Source of the DNA: Pseudomaricurvus alkylphenolicus
GTDB taxonomy: Bacteria > Pseudomonadota > Gammaproteobacteria > Pseudomonadales > Cellvibrionaceae
Direction of reading: 5' to 3'
NCBI RefSeq assembly: GCF_011683955.1
Contig: NZ_JAAQPI010000002.1
Span: 324,157-388,156 of the forward strand
Length of the DNA stretch: 64,000 bases
A program made the translations under genes and the position numbers. The notes below the pieces were generated by a model that saw nothing but the letters and a program-made list of their open reading frames with translations, ran no database searches and was not told the origin of the DNA. Positions 44,573-55,413 of this stretch are shown piece after piece. Position 1 is the first letter of the stretch. Each line of letters opens with the position of its first letter.

Positions 44573-45010
44573 ATGCGCAGATATTTGTCCCGCTGCCTGA
44601 TTCTGTGGCTGTGTCTGGCAGGCCCCTCTATGGCGGATGCCAGGTTGACCTTGAATCCGCCTCCCCACGTCGAATCGTTGAGTCTCAATGAAGTGAGGGC
44701 TATTTTCAGTATGCGGGTAAGGGCCTGGCCCGACGGCAGCCCCATCACCGTGTTTGTGCTGCCGGATGACGACCCTCAGCATCAAACATTCGTCCGTCAA
44801 GTTCTGACGCTGCTTCCACATCAATTGCGCCGAAACTGGAACCGCTTGGTCTACACAGGTATCGGCCAGGCCCCCGTTGAGGTTGCCAGCGAAACGGAAA
44901 TGCGCCGTCGTCTCGCTGCAACCCCGGGAAGCATCGGCTACTTGAACACTGATGCCAATGAACATAAAGGAAACGCCCATGGACGCCTTGTTGTTGTCTC
45001 GCTGCGTTAG
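44573..45010 (+). CDS. small periplasmic phosphate-binding-like protein
   Basis: A 145-residue protein with a signal peptide (MRRYLSRCLILWLCLAGP..ADA). The mature part has SLSLNEVRAIFSMRVRAWPDG, ITVFVLPDDDPQHQTFVRQVL, and a C-terminal TPGSIGYLNT motif. These are features of the short PstS-like (PBP_like) proteins often annotated as phosphate ABC transporter substrate-binding, although no permease or ATPase gene is near. It overlaps the next gene by 32 bases. It probably binds a small anion and works with the barrel and the c-di-GMP protein downstream. The start at 44573 was chosen for the signal peptide. Confidence 0.7.
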   Translation: MRRYLSRCLILWLCLAGPSMADARLTLNPPPHVESLSLNEVRAIFSMRVRAWPDGSPITVFVLPDDDPQHQTFVRQVLTLLPHQLRRNWNRLVYTGIGQAPVEVASETEMRRRLAATPGSIGYLNTDANEHKGNAHGRLVVVSLR

Positions 45011-46250
45011 TGACAGGGTCGGCGCGCGAAACTCGCGCTTGTTAAACCTGTTGGCATTGTTATTCAGCCTCAGTTACGCCGCCGCCACCGCAGCGACTGA
45101 ATTGACTCAACCCAAGCTACACGGGTACGTCAGCCAGGGATTGACGCTGACCAGTGATAATCGGTTCTTTGGCGATAGCGAAGAGCTCAGCTGGGAATTC
45201 ACCGATGTCGCGGTTGGTTTCACTTGGCGCCCCTACACAAAACTTCAGATTGCAGGACAGGCGCTGTACCGGCGAGCGGGCGACACCTCCCGTGATGATG
45301 TCTATACGGATTATGCACTGATGGATCTGACCCTGATGCAGGAACTGTCGGGGCAGGCAGGCTTCAGAGCGGGGAGAATCAAGAACCCTTATGGCTTTTA
45401 CAACGACACCCGGGATGTCGCCGCCAATCGCCCCTCGGTGCTCTTGGCTGAGTCAATCTATCGAGATCCCATCAGAGATGTCTATCACACCTCGGACTCG
45501 GTTTCCTTTTACGGGAACTATTATCTGGGTGAACACCTCTTCCAGCTCGACTTGCTCAAGGGAACGCCGCAGATGACGGATCTGGTCGAAAACGAATTTC
45601 TGATCCCTATAGGCATGCAAGGCGACCTGGTGGACGAGGAGATTGAACTCGGCAGAGTGTTGTTGGAAAGCTATGGCGGTTTACTCAGATTTGCTTACAC
45701 TCAAGTACGCGTTCAGTCGGATCTGGAACCGGATCCCGGGACCCGTCAGGTGGAAGTGGAACCTGGGGTTTTCGTTACTATACCTCTCCATGGATATCCC
45801 GGGCGCACAGTGACCAGAGTCAAACTCTGGTCCGCCGAACTGAACTACGAAGACTGGCAATTGACGTCCGAGTTCCAAAACCTCACCTTTCATCGCCGCG
45901 ACAGCTCACCAAGAGGGCGAGTGAATCAACCGACACGCAGCTTTTACATCAGCGCCGCTTACCGTATAAGCGGCAGCTGGCAGGTATTCATCCGCAGGGA
46001 TATCTATTACGCGCACAAGGACGACAAGCATGGTCGCGAGTTCGAATCCGCTACCGCAATCCCCTCGTACACACAATATGCCTACGACACGACGCTGGGG
46101 TTACGTTATAACGCGGGCAAGCGCTGGCATATAGGCGTCGAAGCACACCGAATCAAGGGAACCGCCTGGCTGTCTCACAATGAGAATAACCTGGCGCAAT
46201 CGGAAAAGAACTGGTCTCTTTTTGTGGCCAAAGTGAGTTATCAGTTTTGA
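44979..46250 (+). CDS. outer-membrane beta-barrel (porin-like) protein
   Basis: A 423-residue protein with an N-terminal signal sequence (NLLALLFSLSYAAATAA region) and alternating amphipathic strands. It begins HGYVSQGLTLTSDNRFFGDS and ends [12 protein letters not shown]; a terminal aromatic Phe is the usual BAM recognition signal. It contains GFRAGRIKNPYGFYNDTRDVA, similar in style to phosphate-selective porins and related barrels. The ATG at 44979 has AAAGGA 7 bases upstream. It overlaps the previous gene by 32 bases and the next by 4, so the three are translationally coupled. No exact family is recognised. Confidence 0.75.
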   Translation: MDALLLSRCVSDRVGARNSRLLNLLALLFSLSYAAATAATELTQPKLHGYVSQGLTLTSDNRFFGDSEELSWEFTDVAVGFTWRPYTKLQIAGQALYRRAGDTSRDDVYTDYALMDLTLMQELSGQAGFRAGRIKNPYGFYNDTRDVAANRPSVLLAESIYRDPIRDVYHTSDSVSFYGNYYLGEHLFQLDLLKGTPQMTDLVENEFLIPIGMQGDLVDEEIELGRVLLESYGGLLRFAYTQVRVQSDLEPDPGTRQVEVEPGVFVTIPLHGYPGRTVTRVKLWSAELNYEDWQLTSEFQNLTFHRRDSSPRGRVNQPTRSFYISAAYRISGSWQVFIRRDIYYAHKDDKHGREFESATAIPSYTQYAYDTTLGLRYNAGKRWHIGVEAHRIKGTAWLSHNENNLAQSEKNWSLFVAKVSYQF

Positions 46251-48736
46251 ATGCTTCAAGAGATAAATCCAATCTTTTTTTCAGCCTCAAATGGAAGGCC
46301 ATCAGCCTGATACTAGCCGTGCTGTTGACACTGTGTGGCTTCTTGGTTTTCCTGAATTCCTACCAGATGAGTTCCCTCGCGTCCCAGCAACAACAAAGCA
46401 ATTTTCACGACTTACAAAATGAGCTATCCGGATTATTATTGCAATCCTATCGCCAGAGTCTGCAACTGATCGACCTGATACCATCTCTGGGTAGTGGCGA
46501 TGCAGAAAATCGTGGAGACTCGCATTCTCTGATCGATAATTTGAATCGAAATTGGCCCACGCTTCAGCTGAACTGGGGCATTGAATCTGCAACACTCTTT
46601 GATGAACATGGTAAACGAATCTGGCAAACTGACCTTGGTAACAACCTGTCCGGCGAAATGGCGCCAGCCCCGATCTGGCAAATAGACTGCCATACCACCT
46701 GCAGACAAGTCATCAATTCACCCGTCATCGACGATCACGGCAACGCTTATCACATCCAGCTGGAGGTTTCCCTGGCGGATCTGCTCATTGACTTCAGTCT
46801 GATCGCCAACACCAGCATTGGCATTCTCATCCCCTCGGTCGATAACCGGGGAGTATCTGTTAAAGATCTGAAGAATTGGCAACAGACCATTAAGTTAATG
46901 ACCAATCCCAGTCAGTCACTGCCACTGCTGCAAAAGTTGCAACGGTCTGTCAACTTTAGTAATGCTGTCAACAACATACAATCCATACAGGTGGATGAAA
47001 ACACCTATGAAGTGTCGCTGACATCGCTACCTAACGTACCTGATTCCGTCCATTTTGTTATTGTGGTGGACGTCTCCAAACGCTCTCAGTGGATGGAGTC
47101 CGCGCAGAATTTCCACATCGTGGTTGCCATAGGCGGCATTACCCTGTCTTGTCTCCTGTTACTGTCTTTGCTTTGGCAACCCATCAGCCGGTTGCATCAG
47201 CAGGCGCAGTTACTGCCATTATTGATAACCGGAGAATTCTCCACGGCGCTCGACCGACTAAAGAAAAACCGGACAACCCATTGGTTTAGAGACGAAATCG
47301 ATATCCTCAATGAAACCGAGGAAGAGGTGTGTCGAAAACTCACTGACATGCGCCAGGACATCAACCGCAAAGCCGACACGCTGCACGCCATGGCCATGTA
47401 CGACAGCCTGACGGATCTGGCCAACCGCCGCGCCTTTATGGAGTACATTTCAGAAGCCTTGCAAAACGAAGATATTGAATCACATCCATTTGCACTGTTG
47501 TTTATTGATTTGGACAATTTTAAGCGCATTAATGACTCGATGGGTCATAACGCCGGCGACGAACTGTTGAAAATCGTCGCGCAGCGGCTGCGCAGTTGTG
47601 TGCGCAACACAGATATTATTGCCCGGCTTGGCGGGGATGAATTCTGTATTATTATCAACGGCCTCAATGACGAAAGTGATCATGAAATTGTCGCTGACCA
47701 TTTACTCAAGCGACTGCGGGTACCCATCAGACTCCGTTCCACAGAGTTGATTATCTCCGCCAGTATTGGCATCGTCACCGCTCCCAAGGATGGTCGCACC
47801 AGTGAAGATCTTTTGCAAAATGCCGATCTGGCGATGTACAAAGCAAAAGCCCTGGGTCGCAATAAATTCCAGCGCTTTGATCGCATCATGACAGATCAAG
47901 CCGTTGAACAGCTGGCCATGGAGAGTGAGCTGAGGCGGGCTATCCGCGCGCAGGAATTTGTTCTGCATTACCAGCCTCAGGTGGACCTTGCCAAAGGCAC
48001 CATTATCGGTTTCGAGGCGTTGGTTCGATGGCAGCATCCCGACAGGGGGCTGCTGTATCCCGACCGCTTTATCGGTCTATTGGAAGAAACGGGACTGATT
48101 GTGCCCCTGGGCAGTTGGATTATCGACGAATCCTGTCGGCAATTGCACGAGTGGCAGTTGAGAGGGGCCGGAGATATACGACTGGCCATAAACATCTCGC
48201 CCCGACAGCTGCAGAACTGCGATCTCGCCAATCAGGTAGAGCAGGCATTGCGACGTCACGAGCTCAGTCCCGATTGCCTTGAACTGGAAATCACAGAATC
48301 TATGTTGATGGATAACATTGAACTGACCAGCCGCCAGTTGAGAAGTCTGCAGGTATTGGGGGTTACCGTGGCCATTGATGATTTTGGCACCGGTCATTCC
48401 TCATTAAGCTATCTGAAATCACTGCCACTCGACATCCTTAAAATCGATCGATCTTTTATTAAGGATTTGACGCAAGAAAAGGACGATGAAGAAATCGTCA
48501 GTGCCATTATTGCCATGGCCCACAAACTGAATTTACTGGTAGTCGCGGAGGGCATAGAGACCGAAGCTCACCAGAGTATTCTGAACCATCACCAATGCGA
48601 TTTTGGCCAGGGCTACTTGTATTCAAAACCACTCACGGCCGAACAAGCCCTGGAGTTCGTCTGCATGCAACAGACACAAATCGAGACACTCGCCAATGTG
48701 GTGCAGGACTCGGCACTACTGGCCTCGCAGAAATAG
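46247..48736 (+). CDS. membrane-bound GGDEF-EAL protein with periplasmic sensor
   Basis: An 829-residue protein. One membrane segment lies at about 16-34, a periplasmic sensor domain at 35-285, a second segment at about 286-308 and a HAMP-like linker. The GGDEF domain has GGDEF at 462-466 (intact) and the EAL domain has EAL at 590-592 with [35 protein letters not shown] and KIDRSFI, so both halves look active. The start is TTG, overlapping the barrel stop by 4 bases; no ATG would include the first membrane segment. The 3' end overlaps mutL by 21 bases. It probably reads a periplasmic cue supplied by its two partners. Confidence 0.88.
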   Translation: MNASRDKSNLFFSLKWKAISLILAVLLTLCGFLVFLNSYQMSSLASQQQQSNFHDLQNELSGLLLQSYRQSLQLIDLIPSLGSGDAENRGDSHSLIDNLNRNWPTLQLNWGIESATLFDEHGKRIWQTDLGNNLSGEMAPAPIWQIDCHTTCRQVINSPVIDDHGNAYHIQLEVSLADLLIDFSLIANTSIGILIPSVDNRGVSVKDLKNWQQTIKLMTNPSQSLPLLQKLQRSVNFSNAVNNIQSIQVDENTYEVSLTSLPNVPDSVHFVIVVDVSKRSQWMESAQNFHIVVAIGGITLSCLLLLSLLWQPISRLHQQAQLLPLLITGEFSTALDRLKKNRTTHWFRDEIDILNETEEEVCRKLTDMRQDINRKADTLHAMAMYDSLTDLANRRAFMEYISEALQNEDIESHPFALLFIDLDNFKRINDSMGHNAGDELLKIVAQRLRSCVRNTDIIARLGGDEFCIIINGLNDESDHEIVADHLLKRLRVPIRLRSTELIISASIGIVTAPKDGRTSEDLLQNADLAMYKAKALGRNKFQRFDRIMTDQAVEQLAMESELRRAIRAQEFVLHYQPQVDLAKGTIIGFEALVRWQHPDRGLLYPDRFIGLLEETGLIVPLGSWIIDESCRQLHEWQLRGAGDIRLAINISPRQLQNCDLANQVEQALRRHELSPDCLELEITESMLMDNIELTSRQLRSLQVLGVTVAIDDFGTGHSSLSYLKSLPLDILKIDRSFIKDLTQEKDDEEIVSAIIAMAHKLNLLVVAEGIETEAHQSILNHHQCDFGQGYLYSKPLTAEQALEFVCMQQTQIETLANVVQDSALLASQK

Positions 48737-50596
48737 TTTGTCCAATTCGTCCAGTGTCTGCAGCGTCCAGGTGGGCCGGCCATGGTTGCACTGACCACTG
48801 CGTTCGGTGGCCTCCATGTCCCTCAGCAGTGCATTCATTTCGGCTATGCTCAACTTGCGATTGGCCCGCACCGAACCGTGACAAGCCATGGTCGCCAGAA
48901 TCTCATTGATATGGTGACTGATTCGTTTACTGGAACCGTATTCCACCAGATCCGACAACACATCTCGCACCAATTGCTCCACGTTTGCACGATTGAGCAA
49001 TACCGGTATCTGTCGAATCAGCAAACTTTCAGGTCCCGCCCGCTGTAATTCAAACCCCAAGGAGCGGAACGTTTCCGGGTGCTGTTCAGCCAGATCGGCC
49101 TCCTTCTGACTGACGGCGATCGTCTCTGGAACCAGCAGCGGTTGCGCCTGAAGCCCTTCGGCGGTCACTGCCTGCTTCATTCGCTCGTAGGTAATGCGCT
49201 CGTGGGCCGCATGCATATCGACAACCACCAATCCCTGGGCGTTCTCCGCAAGAATATAAATACCCTTGAGTTGAGCAATCGCATAGCCCAGCGGTGGCAC
49301 TTCACCATTGGCCGCCTCAATATCCTGCATGCTCGGCACCGGGGCAGTCGATGTATGTTGTGCTGTCGGTATACTGTTGCTAATGGGCGCCTGGTATTGG
49401 CCTGCCTGAGGCTCCACGGAATATAGCTGCTGATAAGCTGGCATTTGCTCACGCACGGAATTGGGTGAGTGACTCGTTGGCCGAAAACTCATGGCTTCTT
49501 GCTGTTTGAACTCTCCGGCCGCAATTCCGCTCGCCGCTGCATTGGGCGAGGGAACCAGTGAGTCTTCCGTAGGTGAAGTGAGCTGATCCTGGGGCCTCAC
49601 CTCAGCCAGGGCATGATGCAGACTTCGGAACAGAAAGTCGTGCACCATGCGACTGTCGCGAAACCGGACCTCATGCTTGGTTGGATGTACGTTGACATCC
49701 ACCGTCGACGGGTCCAACTCAAGATACAAAACAAAAGCGGGATGACGACCATGAAACAGCACATCCTGATAGGCCTGCCTGACGGCATGAGTGACCAGTT
49801 TGTCTCTGATGGCGCGGCCATTGACGTAAAAATGCTGCAGGTCTGCCTGGCTGCGGGAAAACGTGGGCAGCGCCACCCACCCCCAAAGCCGCAAACCACT
49901 GCGCTCAACATCGATATGTACGGCGTTTTCCATAAACGCCGGACCGCACACCTGCGCCACGCGGCGCTCGCGTTCGAGTTGCGACGAAGCCGCCCGCCAA
50001 CTGTGAATCACCCGGCCATTGTGTCGTAAGTTAAAGGAAACCTGAAATTGCGACAGCGCCAGACGTTTTACCACATCCTCAATGCGGTTGTACTCTGTCT
50101 TTTCGGTGCGTAAGAACTTGCGCCTGGCGGGGGTGTTAAAAAACAGATCGCGTACCTCCACCGTGGTCCCCTGAGGATGGGCAGCGGGAGATACTTCAGT
50201 GTGCATATCCCGCCCTTCGGCCTGAGCGCACCAACCATTGCTGGCCTCCCCGGTATTGCTGGTAATGGTCAGACGCGAAACAGAACTGATACTGGCCAGA
50301 GCCTCTCCCCGAAACCCCAACGTGGCGACCGCCTCCAGGTCATCGAGGTGATAGATTTTGCTGGTGGCATGGCGACTCAGAGCCAACGGCAGGTCGTCTT
50401 TGGCAATGCCGCCGCCGTTGTCCCTCACCCGCATCAGTTTGATGCCACCATTCTCTATGTCAACATCCAGTCGGGTCGCGCCTGCGTCCAGACTGTTTTC
50501 CAGAACCTCCTTGATCACCGAAGCCGGGCGTTCCACCACCTCACCGGCAGCGATCTGGTTGGCAAGACGGGGACTGAGTAGTTGTATTTTTGACAT
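48716..50596 (-). CDS. mutL: DNA mismatch repair protein MutL
   Basis: A 626-residue GHKL ATPase that links MutS to downstream repair. It opens [20 protein letters not shown] with [35 protein letters not shown] and [14 protein letters not shown], the ATP-binding motifs. A Gln/Pro/Ser-rich linker (about 340-440) precedes the C-terminal dimerisation domain with [10 protein letters not shown] and [15 protein letters not shown]. An endonuclease DQHAxE motif is not seen (the sequence is [10 protein letters not shown]), as in other MutH-type bacteria. The start at 50596 is where the family begins. It overlaps the convergent GGDEF-EAL gene by 21 bases. Confidence 0.96.
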   Translation of the reverse strand: MSKIQLLSPRLANQIAAGEVVERPASVIKEVLENSLDAGATRLDVDIENGGIKLMRVRDNGGGIAKDDLPLALSRHATSKIYHLDDLEAVATLGFRGEALASISSVSRLTITSNTGEASNGWCAQAEGRDMHTEVSPAAHPQGTTVEVRDLFFNTPARRKFLRTEKTEYNRIEDVVKRLALSQFQVSFNLRHNGRVIHSWRAASSQLERERRVAQVCGPAFMENAVHIDVERSGLRLWGWVALPTFSRSQADLQHFYVNGRAIRDKLVTHAVRQAYQDVLFHGRHPAFVLYLELDPSTVDVNVHPTKHEVRFRDSRMVHDFLFRSLHHALAEVRPQDQLTSPTEDSLVPSPNAAASGIAAGEFKQQEAMSFRPTSHSPNSVREQMPAYQQLYSVEPQAGQYQAPISNSIPTAQHTSTAPVPSMQDIEAANGEVPPLGYAIAQLKGIYILAENAQGLVVVDMHAAHERITYERMKQAVTAEGLQAQPLLVPETIAVSQKEADLAEQHPETFRSLGFELQRAGPESLLIRQIPVLLNRANVEQLVRDVLSDLVEYGSSKRISHHINEILATMACHGSVRANRKLSIAEMNALLRDMEATERSGQCNHGRPTWTLQTLDELDKLFLRGQ

Positions 50597-50633
50597 GGAT
50601 AAACCGTGAATTGTGTTTGACTGCCGATTGGGT

Positions 50634-52031
50634 TCAGGAGGCAGGTATTTTGAGGCGTTGGCCAACTTTAATGGAACTGCCGTTAAGTCGATTGGCCTTC
50701 TGCAGGTCTCTGACGCTGACATCATAGCGGCGGGCGATGGCGCTGAGGGTGTCACCGCGGGCAATAATATGCTCTCGTGCTTGACGCCCTGTCTTACCGC
50801 CGTTCACAGCGGCGACCTGAACGCTACCGTTTTGTACAGCAGCTACATAGGTTCCCGCTGGCGGAAATGCACTGAAGTGCTCCTTGATCCCCTTAAAGAT
50901 CGCCTTCGAGAGATTTCTGCGGTAATACTGACTGTTCAGTTTCTTGGCTTCGTCCGGGTTGGAAATAAAACCCGTTTCAACCAAGATACTGGGTACATCC
51001 GGCGACTTCAGTACCGCAAAGCCGGCCTGCTCCACCTGTTGCTTGTGCAGGCGAGCTACCGAATCCATATTGGACAGTACCTTGCTGCCCACCTGCAGAC
51101 TGGAACCCAGAGTGGCGGTCATCGAAAGGTCCACCAGAACGCCGCGCAATACGGCATCCTTGTCATCCAGACTGACGCTGCCGACACCTCCGATCAGATC
51201 AGCCTCATTTTCCTTTTGTGCCAGAAAGCGTGCCGTCTCACTGGTCGCCCCCCGACGGGAAAGCGCGAAAACCGAGGCTCCACGAGCTTTGGGATTTTTG
51301 AAGGCATCGGCATGAATGGAAACAAACAGATCAGCCCTTTTTTCTCTGGCCAGATTGCGGCGCTTGCGCAAGCCAATGTAGTAGTCTCCGGTTCGGATCA
51401 GCTCCGCCCGATAACCTTTTTCGGCATTGATCAGCGTCGCCAGCTGTTTGCTGATGGCGAGTACAACATCTTTTTCACGCAGCCGCCGCTTGCCTATTTT
51501 GGGCCCCAGGGCCCCCGGGTCTTCGCCGCCATGCCCCGCATCAATAGCGATAATGATATCCCGCTGCTTTTGTGCCTGGGAAACCGCCTTGGGTACTGTC
51601 TTTTCCTTGACCTTTCTGCGATCAAACAAGTCCACCACCAGGCGGTCATTCTTGTCTCCGTGTTTTTTCAGCAGAAAGCTCTTGGGCTGGATTTGCGCCG
51701 TCAGATCCAATACCACACGAAGGTCTTTGCCATTGCGAGGTGCGCTGCGGACTTTTTTGATCGGAGTTTTATCGATCTGCAGGTTCGATAAGCTCGCTTT
51801 CAAACGCGTGTCTTTGAGATCAATCACAATCCGGGATGGGTTATCGAGCGTAAACAACTTGTGCTGTGCCGGTGCACTGAGATCAAATACCAAACGCGTG
51901 TGGTCCGGTGCCCGCCAGATACGAACGCTGTCCACATCGGTCATCGCCCGGGCAATCGGGACTGTGCACAGGGCCAGAATAACGGCAATCCAAAGCGGCA
52001 GTTTCAATGTAGCGGCCCTAAACTCTGGCAA
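50634..52031 (-). CDS. amiC: N-acetylmuramoyl-L-alanine amidase (AMIN, amidase_3, LysM)
   Basis: A 465-residue cell-separation amidase. It has a signal peptide (about 1-29), an AMIN domain (32-135) that localises it to the septum, the Zn amidase domain with [30 protein letters not shown] and [13 protein letters not shown] (Zn and catalytic residues), and a C-terminal LysM ([19 protein letters not shown], ending RLKIPAS) that binds peptidoglycan. AmiB of E. coli occupies the same place before mutL. Whether to name it AmiB or AmiC cannot be decided from sequence alone. The gap to mutL is 37 bases. Confidence 0.93.
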   Translation of the reverse strand: MPEFRAATLKLPLWIAVILALCTVPIARAMTDVDSVRIWRAPDHTRLVFDLSAPAQHKLFTLDNPSRIVIDLKDTRLKASLSNLQIDKTPIKKVRSAPRNGKDLRVVLDLTAQIQPKSFLLKKHGDKNDRLVVDLFDRRKVKEKTVPKAVSQAQKQRDIIIAIDAGHGGEDPGALGPKIGKRRLREKDVVLAISKQLATLINAEKGYRAELIRTGDYYIGLRKRRNLAREKRADLFVSIHADAFKNPKARGASVFALSRRGATSETARFLAQKENEADLIGGVGSVSLDDKDAVLRGVLVDLSMTATLGSSLQVGSKVLSNMDSVARLHKQQVEQAGFAVLKSPDVPSILVETGFISNPDEAKKLNSQYYRRNLSKAIFKGIKEHFSAFPPAGTYVAAVQNGSVQVAAVNGGKTGRQAREHIIARGDTLSAIARRYDVSVRDLQKANRLNGSSIKVGQRLKIPAS

Positions 52032-52139
52032 ATAAATGCAGGAACATAGACACAGGAAAAAAGATCTCTCATTGATTGATCAATTGATAGCCAGGATAAT
52101 ATGTCAAACTTCCGCACAAAACGCCAACATCCCCCCTGG

Positions 52140-52598
52140 TTACTCTGACACCAGTCGCGCCAGAATGTCTTCACCACGCGCTGTGCCCGCACGCAAGATC
52201 ATTTCTCGTCCGGGAGGCTTTGAACCCAGTGTTACCTCGATATCCGCCAGGGGCAATATGCCTGCACCGCGTTCGGGCCATTCAACCAGGCACACATTGT
52301 CATCCTCGAAGTAATCCCGAATGCCCATGTATTCAAGTTCCTCAGGATCCCCCAATCGGTAAAGGTCAAAGTGATAAAGCGTGCAATCCGAAAGCTCATA
52401 AGGTTCCACGAGGGTATAAGTGGGGCTCTTAACCGCTCCTGAATGACCGAATGATTGCAGCACACCGCGACTAAAGGTGGTTTTTCCGGCCCCGAGATCT
52501 CCTTGCAGAAAAATCACGGCTCCGGCATCCAGACTGTTGCCAAGACGCTGTCCCCAGGCCACGGTGGCATCCTCATCAGTCAGATACTTGACCATCAC
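52140..52598 (-). CDS. tsaE: tRNA threonylcarbamoyladenosine biosynthesis ATPase TsaE
   Basis: A 152-residue ATPase needed, with TsaB and TsaD, for t6A37 of tRNAs reading ANN codons. It has FLQGDLGAGKTTFSRGVLQ (Walker A), KSPTYTLVEPYELSDCTLYHFDLYRL and CLVEWPERGAGILP, all canonical. It overlaps the preceding nnr gene by 4 bases and precedes the amidase, the usual order. Confidence 0.97.
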   Translation of the reverse strand: MMVKYLTDEDATVAWGQRLGNSLDAGAVIFLQGDLGAGKTTFSRGVLQSFGHSGAVKSPTYTLVEPYELSDCTLYHFDLYRLGDPEELEYMGIRDYFEDDNVCLVEWPERGAGILPLADIEVTLGSKPPGREMILRAGTARGEDILARLVSE

Positions 52599-54169
52599 AC
52601 AGCCACCTCGCTATTGAGCAGTTGGCGGGCATAAAGCAACAGATCGGTTGCCAGCAACCCCCTTTGGCCCGACTCTTCCGCCGCCAGGTCCGCAGCGCTG
52701 CCATGCAGACACACCGCCAGGCAAGTCGCATCCAGTGGCGACAGTCCCTGTGCCAGCAGCGCACCGATCATCCCGCTCAATACATCGCCCATGCCTCCGC
52801 TGGCCATGCCGGGATTGCCCACATTAGCAACATACACTTGTTGCTCATCGGCAATCAGCGTCCCGGCTCCCTTCAATAAAACCACACCGCCGTATTTGCG
52901 CTGCAGTGTCTGCACTGCCTTGAAGCGGTCCGCCTGCACTTCAGCAACACTGCAGCCCAATAGGCGTGCCGCCTCGCCGGGATGTGGTGTCAACACTCGG
53001 TTGGCACGAGGCGTCGATTCAACAACCTTCCCTTCTGCCAGAATATTAAGGGCATCGGCATCCAGCACTTGGGGCAAATCGCTCTGCGCCGCCTGAAGGA
53101 GCAATTGCTCGGACCAGGGCGAGCGCCCCAGCCCGGGGCCAATCACCAGAACGCTGGGACGCTGCAACAGTGGTTTGAGTTCCTGTCCACTCGCGACAGC
53201 GGTTGCCATCAACTCCGGACATCTGGCAATGATTGCCGCCAGATGTTCAGCTCTGGTGACCACACTGGTCAGCCCCGATCCGCACCGGGCGGCGGCTTCA
53301 CCCGCCATCAGTGCGGCGCCGGCAAATCCATGGTCACCGCCTACGACCATCACATGACCAAAGTGTCCCTTGTGGCTGTCGGCATCGCGGGCAGGCAGCC
53401 GCTCCAGCAAAGTCGCCAGATCCAGCCTGTGGGAGGCCGGTGGCAAGGCGGCGGTAATTTCCTCAGCCAATTCCAGATCGGAATAGAGCAGTTGGCCGCA
53501 CAGGGCCGGACCTCTGCCGCTGAGCAACCCCTGTTTCAGTCCGATGAAGCTGATCGTGACCTCGGCCTTTACGGCCAATCCCAATTCGACGCCGGTATCC
53601 GCACACAAACCGGAGGGCAGATCCACCGACAACACGGGCAGACCACTGGCATTGATTTTTTCGATGGCTTGGCGGTACTCGCTACGGACGTCGCCCTTTA
53701 AGCCGGTGCCAAGCAGGGCATCCACCAGCACGGAGGCGGGTACAGGTTGCTGTTCGTCAAACGGCTGCATCAACACCCCTTCTCGCAGGGCAAATTCATA
53801 GGCCCTCAGGGCGTCTCCCTTAAGCTTTTCTGGCGCGGCAACATGCACAACTGTCACCGGAATACGGCGTTGAGCCGCCAGGGCTGCCACAATATAACCA
53901 TCACCGCCATTGTTGCCGGCACCGCAGAACACTGTGATTTGTTCAGTCTCCGGCCAGCGATCCAACAGTGCCCCAAAAGCAGCACGACCGGCACGTTTCA
54001 TGAGTCGGATACCGGCAACCTGGTGCTCTTCAATCGCGATCCGATCCAGCTCCCGGACCTGTTCGGCCAGGTACAGCTGGGTGGGAAGCCGGGTGGTGTA
54101 ACGGGCAACTCCATTGGAATATGCAGATGAAGGGGTGATGGAAAACTCATCGGAGGGGCTGGTAGCCAT
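52595..54169 (-). CDS. nnr: bifunctional NAD(P)H-hydrate epimerase / ADP-dependent dehydratase
   Basis: About 524 residues repairing damaged NADHX/NADPHX. The N-terminal epimerase (YjeF_N) half has REHYMATSP-type start, FCGAGNNGGDGYIVAALA and VDALLGTGLKGDV. The C-terminal ribokinase-like dehydratase has KGHFGHVMVVGGDHGFAGAA, VIGPGLGRSPWSEQL, PHPGEAARLLGCS, LKGAGTLIA and GNPGMASGGMGDVLSGMIGA. The start at 54169 has GAGAG 7 bases upstream; the frame is open to 54253 but would then overlap the divergent queG start. Confidence 0.95.
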   Translation of the reverse strand: MATSPSDEFSITPSSAYSNGVARYTTRLPTQLYLAEQVRELDRIAIEEHQVAGIRLMKRAGRAAFGALLDRWPETEQITVFCGAGNNGGDGYIVAALAAQRRIPVTVVHVAAPEKLKGDALRAYEFALREGVLMQPFDEQQPVPASVLVDALLGTGLKGDVRSEYRQAIEKINASGLPVLSVDLPSGLCADTGVELGLAVKAEVTISFIGLKQGLLSGRGPALCGQLLYSDLELAEEITAALPPASHRLDLATLLERLPARDADSHKGHFGHVMVVGGDHGFAGAALMAGEAAARCGSGLTSVVTRAEHLAAIIARCPELMATAVASGQELKPLLQRPSVLVIGPGLGRSPWSEQLLLQAAQSDLPQVLDADALNILAEGKVVESTPRANRVLTPHPGEAARLLGCSVAEVQADRFKAVQTLQRKYGGVVLLKGAGTLIADEQQVYVANVGNPGMASGGMGDVLSGMIGALLAQGLSPLDATCLAVCLHGSAADLAAEESGQRGLLATDLLLYARQLLNSEVAV

Positions 54170-54251
54170 GTAGTGCTCTCGAATCTGGAGGAAATCTGGC
54201 ACAATTATACGTAAATTTGTCTTTAACCTCATCGAGTTAGCAACACTGTCC

Positions 54252-55409
54252 ATGCCACCCTCACCCTATTCAGAGCACTTTCTGCAACAACTGGCGGATC
54301 AAACCAAGACCTGGGGCAGGGAGCTGGGTTTTCAACAGGTGGGAATCGCCGACATCGAGCTGAGTCAGGAGCAACAACGGCTGCGCCAGTGGTTGCACAA
54401 AGGCTACCAGGGGGATATGCAATGGCTGGGTGAACACGGCGACAAGCGCAGCCGACCGGAAAAGCTACTGCCCGGAACCCAGAGAGTTATCTGTGCACGC
54501 CTGGACTACCTGCCCGCCGATACGGAGCAGATCCGTATACTCAAGCAACCAGATAAAGCCTATGTGTCGCGCTACGCCCTGGGCCGCGACTACCATAAGT
54601 TGATTCGCAAGCGACTGAGTCAACTGGCCAGAAAAATAGAGCTCGCCGCCGGCGACTATCTCCAGCAGCAAAGCGCCGATGACACTGGCGAAACTGTACA
54701 GCAGAGGGCATTTGTCGACAGCGCCCCGGTATTGGAACGCCCCCTGGCCGCCAAGGCCGGACTCGGTTGGGTGGGCAAGCACACGCTGCTGCTCAACAGC
54801 CAGGCTGGTAGCTGGTTTTTCCTCGGAGAGGTGTACACCAACTTGCCGTTGCCAATAGACACTGAGCTGGAACGCGACCAATGCGGGGATTGCCAGGCCT
54901 GCCTGAAAGTGTGCCCGACTGATGCTTTTCCACGCCCTTATGAACTGGATGCCCGTCGCTGTATTTCCTATCTGACCATTGAACACAAGGGAGCCATCCC
55001 TGTGGAATTCCGTGAACCGATGGGCAATCGGGTATTCGGCTGTGACGACTGCCAGGCCATTTGCCCCTGGAACAAATACGCGAGCTTTACCACTGAGTCC
55101 GATTTCTCCCCCAGGCACAAACTTGATCAGGCGGAATTGACCACGCTGTTTGACTGGGACGAGACCACCTTTCTTACCAACACCGAAGGCTCCGCGATCC
55201 GCCGTATCGGCTATGAGCGCTGGCTGCGCAATCTGGCGGTGGGCCTGGGTAATGCCGATGACAGTGAATCGGCCGTCAACAGTTTGCAACAGAAACTCGA
55301 TTATCCTTCAGCACTGGTGCGCGAACATGTGCAATGGGCACTGCGAAAACACCAACAACCGCGACGGCGACGCCAGCGCAAGATCAAAAATCCCCATAAA
55401 GCAGTTTAA
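54252..55409 (+). CDS. queG: epoxyqueuosine reductase QueG
   Basis: A 385-residue cobalamin- and Fe-S-dependent enzyme that makes the last step of queuosine synthesis on tRNA. It has LGFQQVGIADIELSQEQQRL, YALGRDYHKLIRKRL, AAKAGLGWVGKHTLLLN, and two 4Fe-4S motifs, CGDCQACLKVCPTDAF and CDDCQAICPWNKYA. A basic, Arg-rich tail follows. It is divergent from nnr. The methyltransferase gene follows 4 bases after its stop. Confidence 0.97.
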   Translation: MPPSPYSEHFLQQLADQTKTWGRELGFQQVGIADIELSQEQQRLRQWLHKGYQGDMQWLGEHGDKRSRPEKLLPGTQRVICARLDYLPADTEQIRILKQPDKAYVSRYALGRDYHKLIRKRLSQLARKIELAAGDYLQQQSADDTGETVQQRAFVDSAPVLERPLAAKAGLGWVGKHTLLLNSQAGSWFFLGEVYTNLPLPIDTELERDQCGDCQACLKVCPTDAFPRPYELDARRCISYLTIEHKGAIPVEFREPMGNRVFGCDDCQAICPWNKYASFTTESDFSPRHKLDQAELTTLFDWDETTFLTNTEGSAIRRIGYERWLRNLAVGLGNADDSESAVNSLQQKLDYPSALVREHVQWALRKHQQPRRRRQRKIKNPHKAV

Positions 55410-55413
55410 TTCT

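Noticed and set aside
44573-48736. Mobile-element origin for the operon between mutL and miaA
   Set aside because: No integrase, transposase, flanking repeat or tRNA target is visible. Insertion is inferred from synteny only.
50613-51791. 392-residue plus-strand frame opposite the amidase gene
   Set aside because: It is antisense to conserved AMIN and amidase motifs and has no domain of its own.
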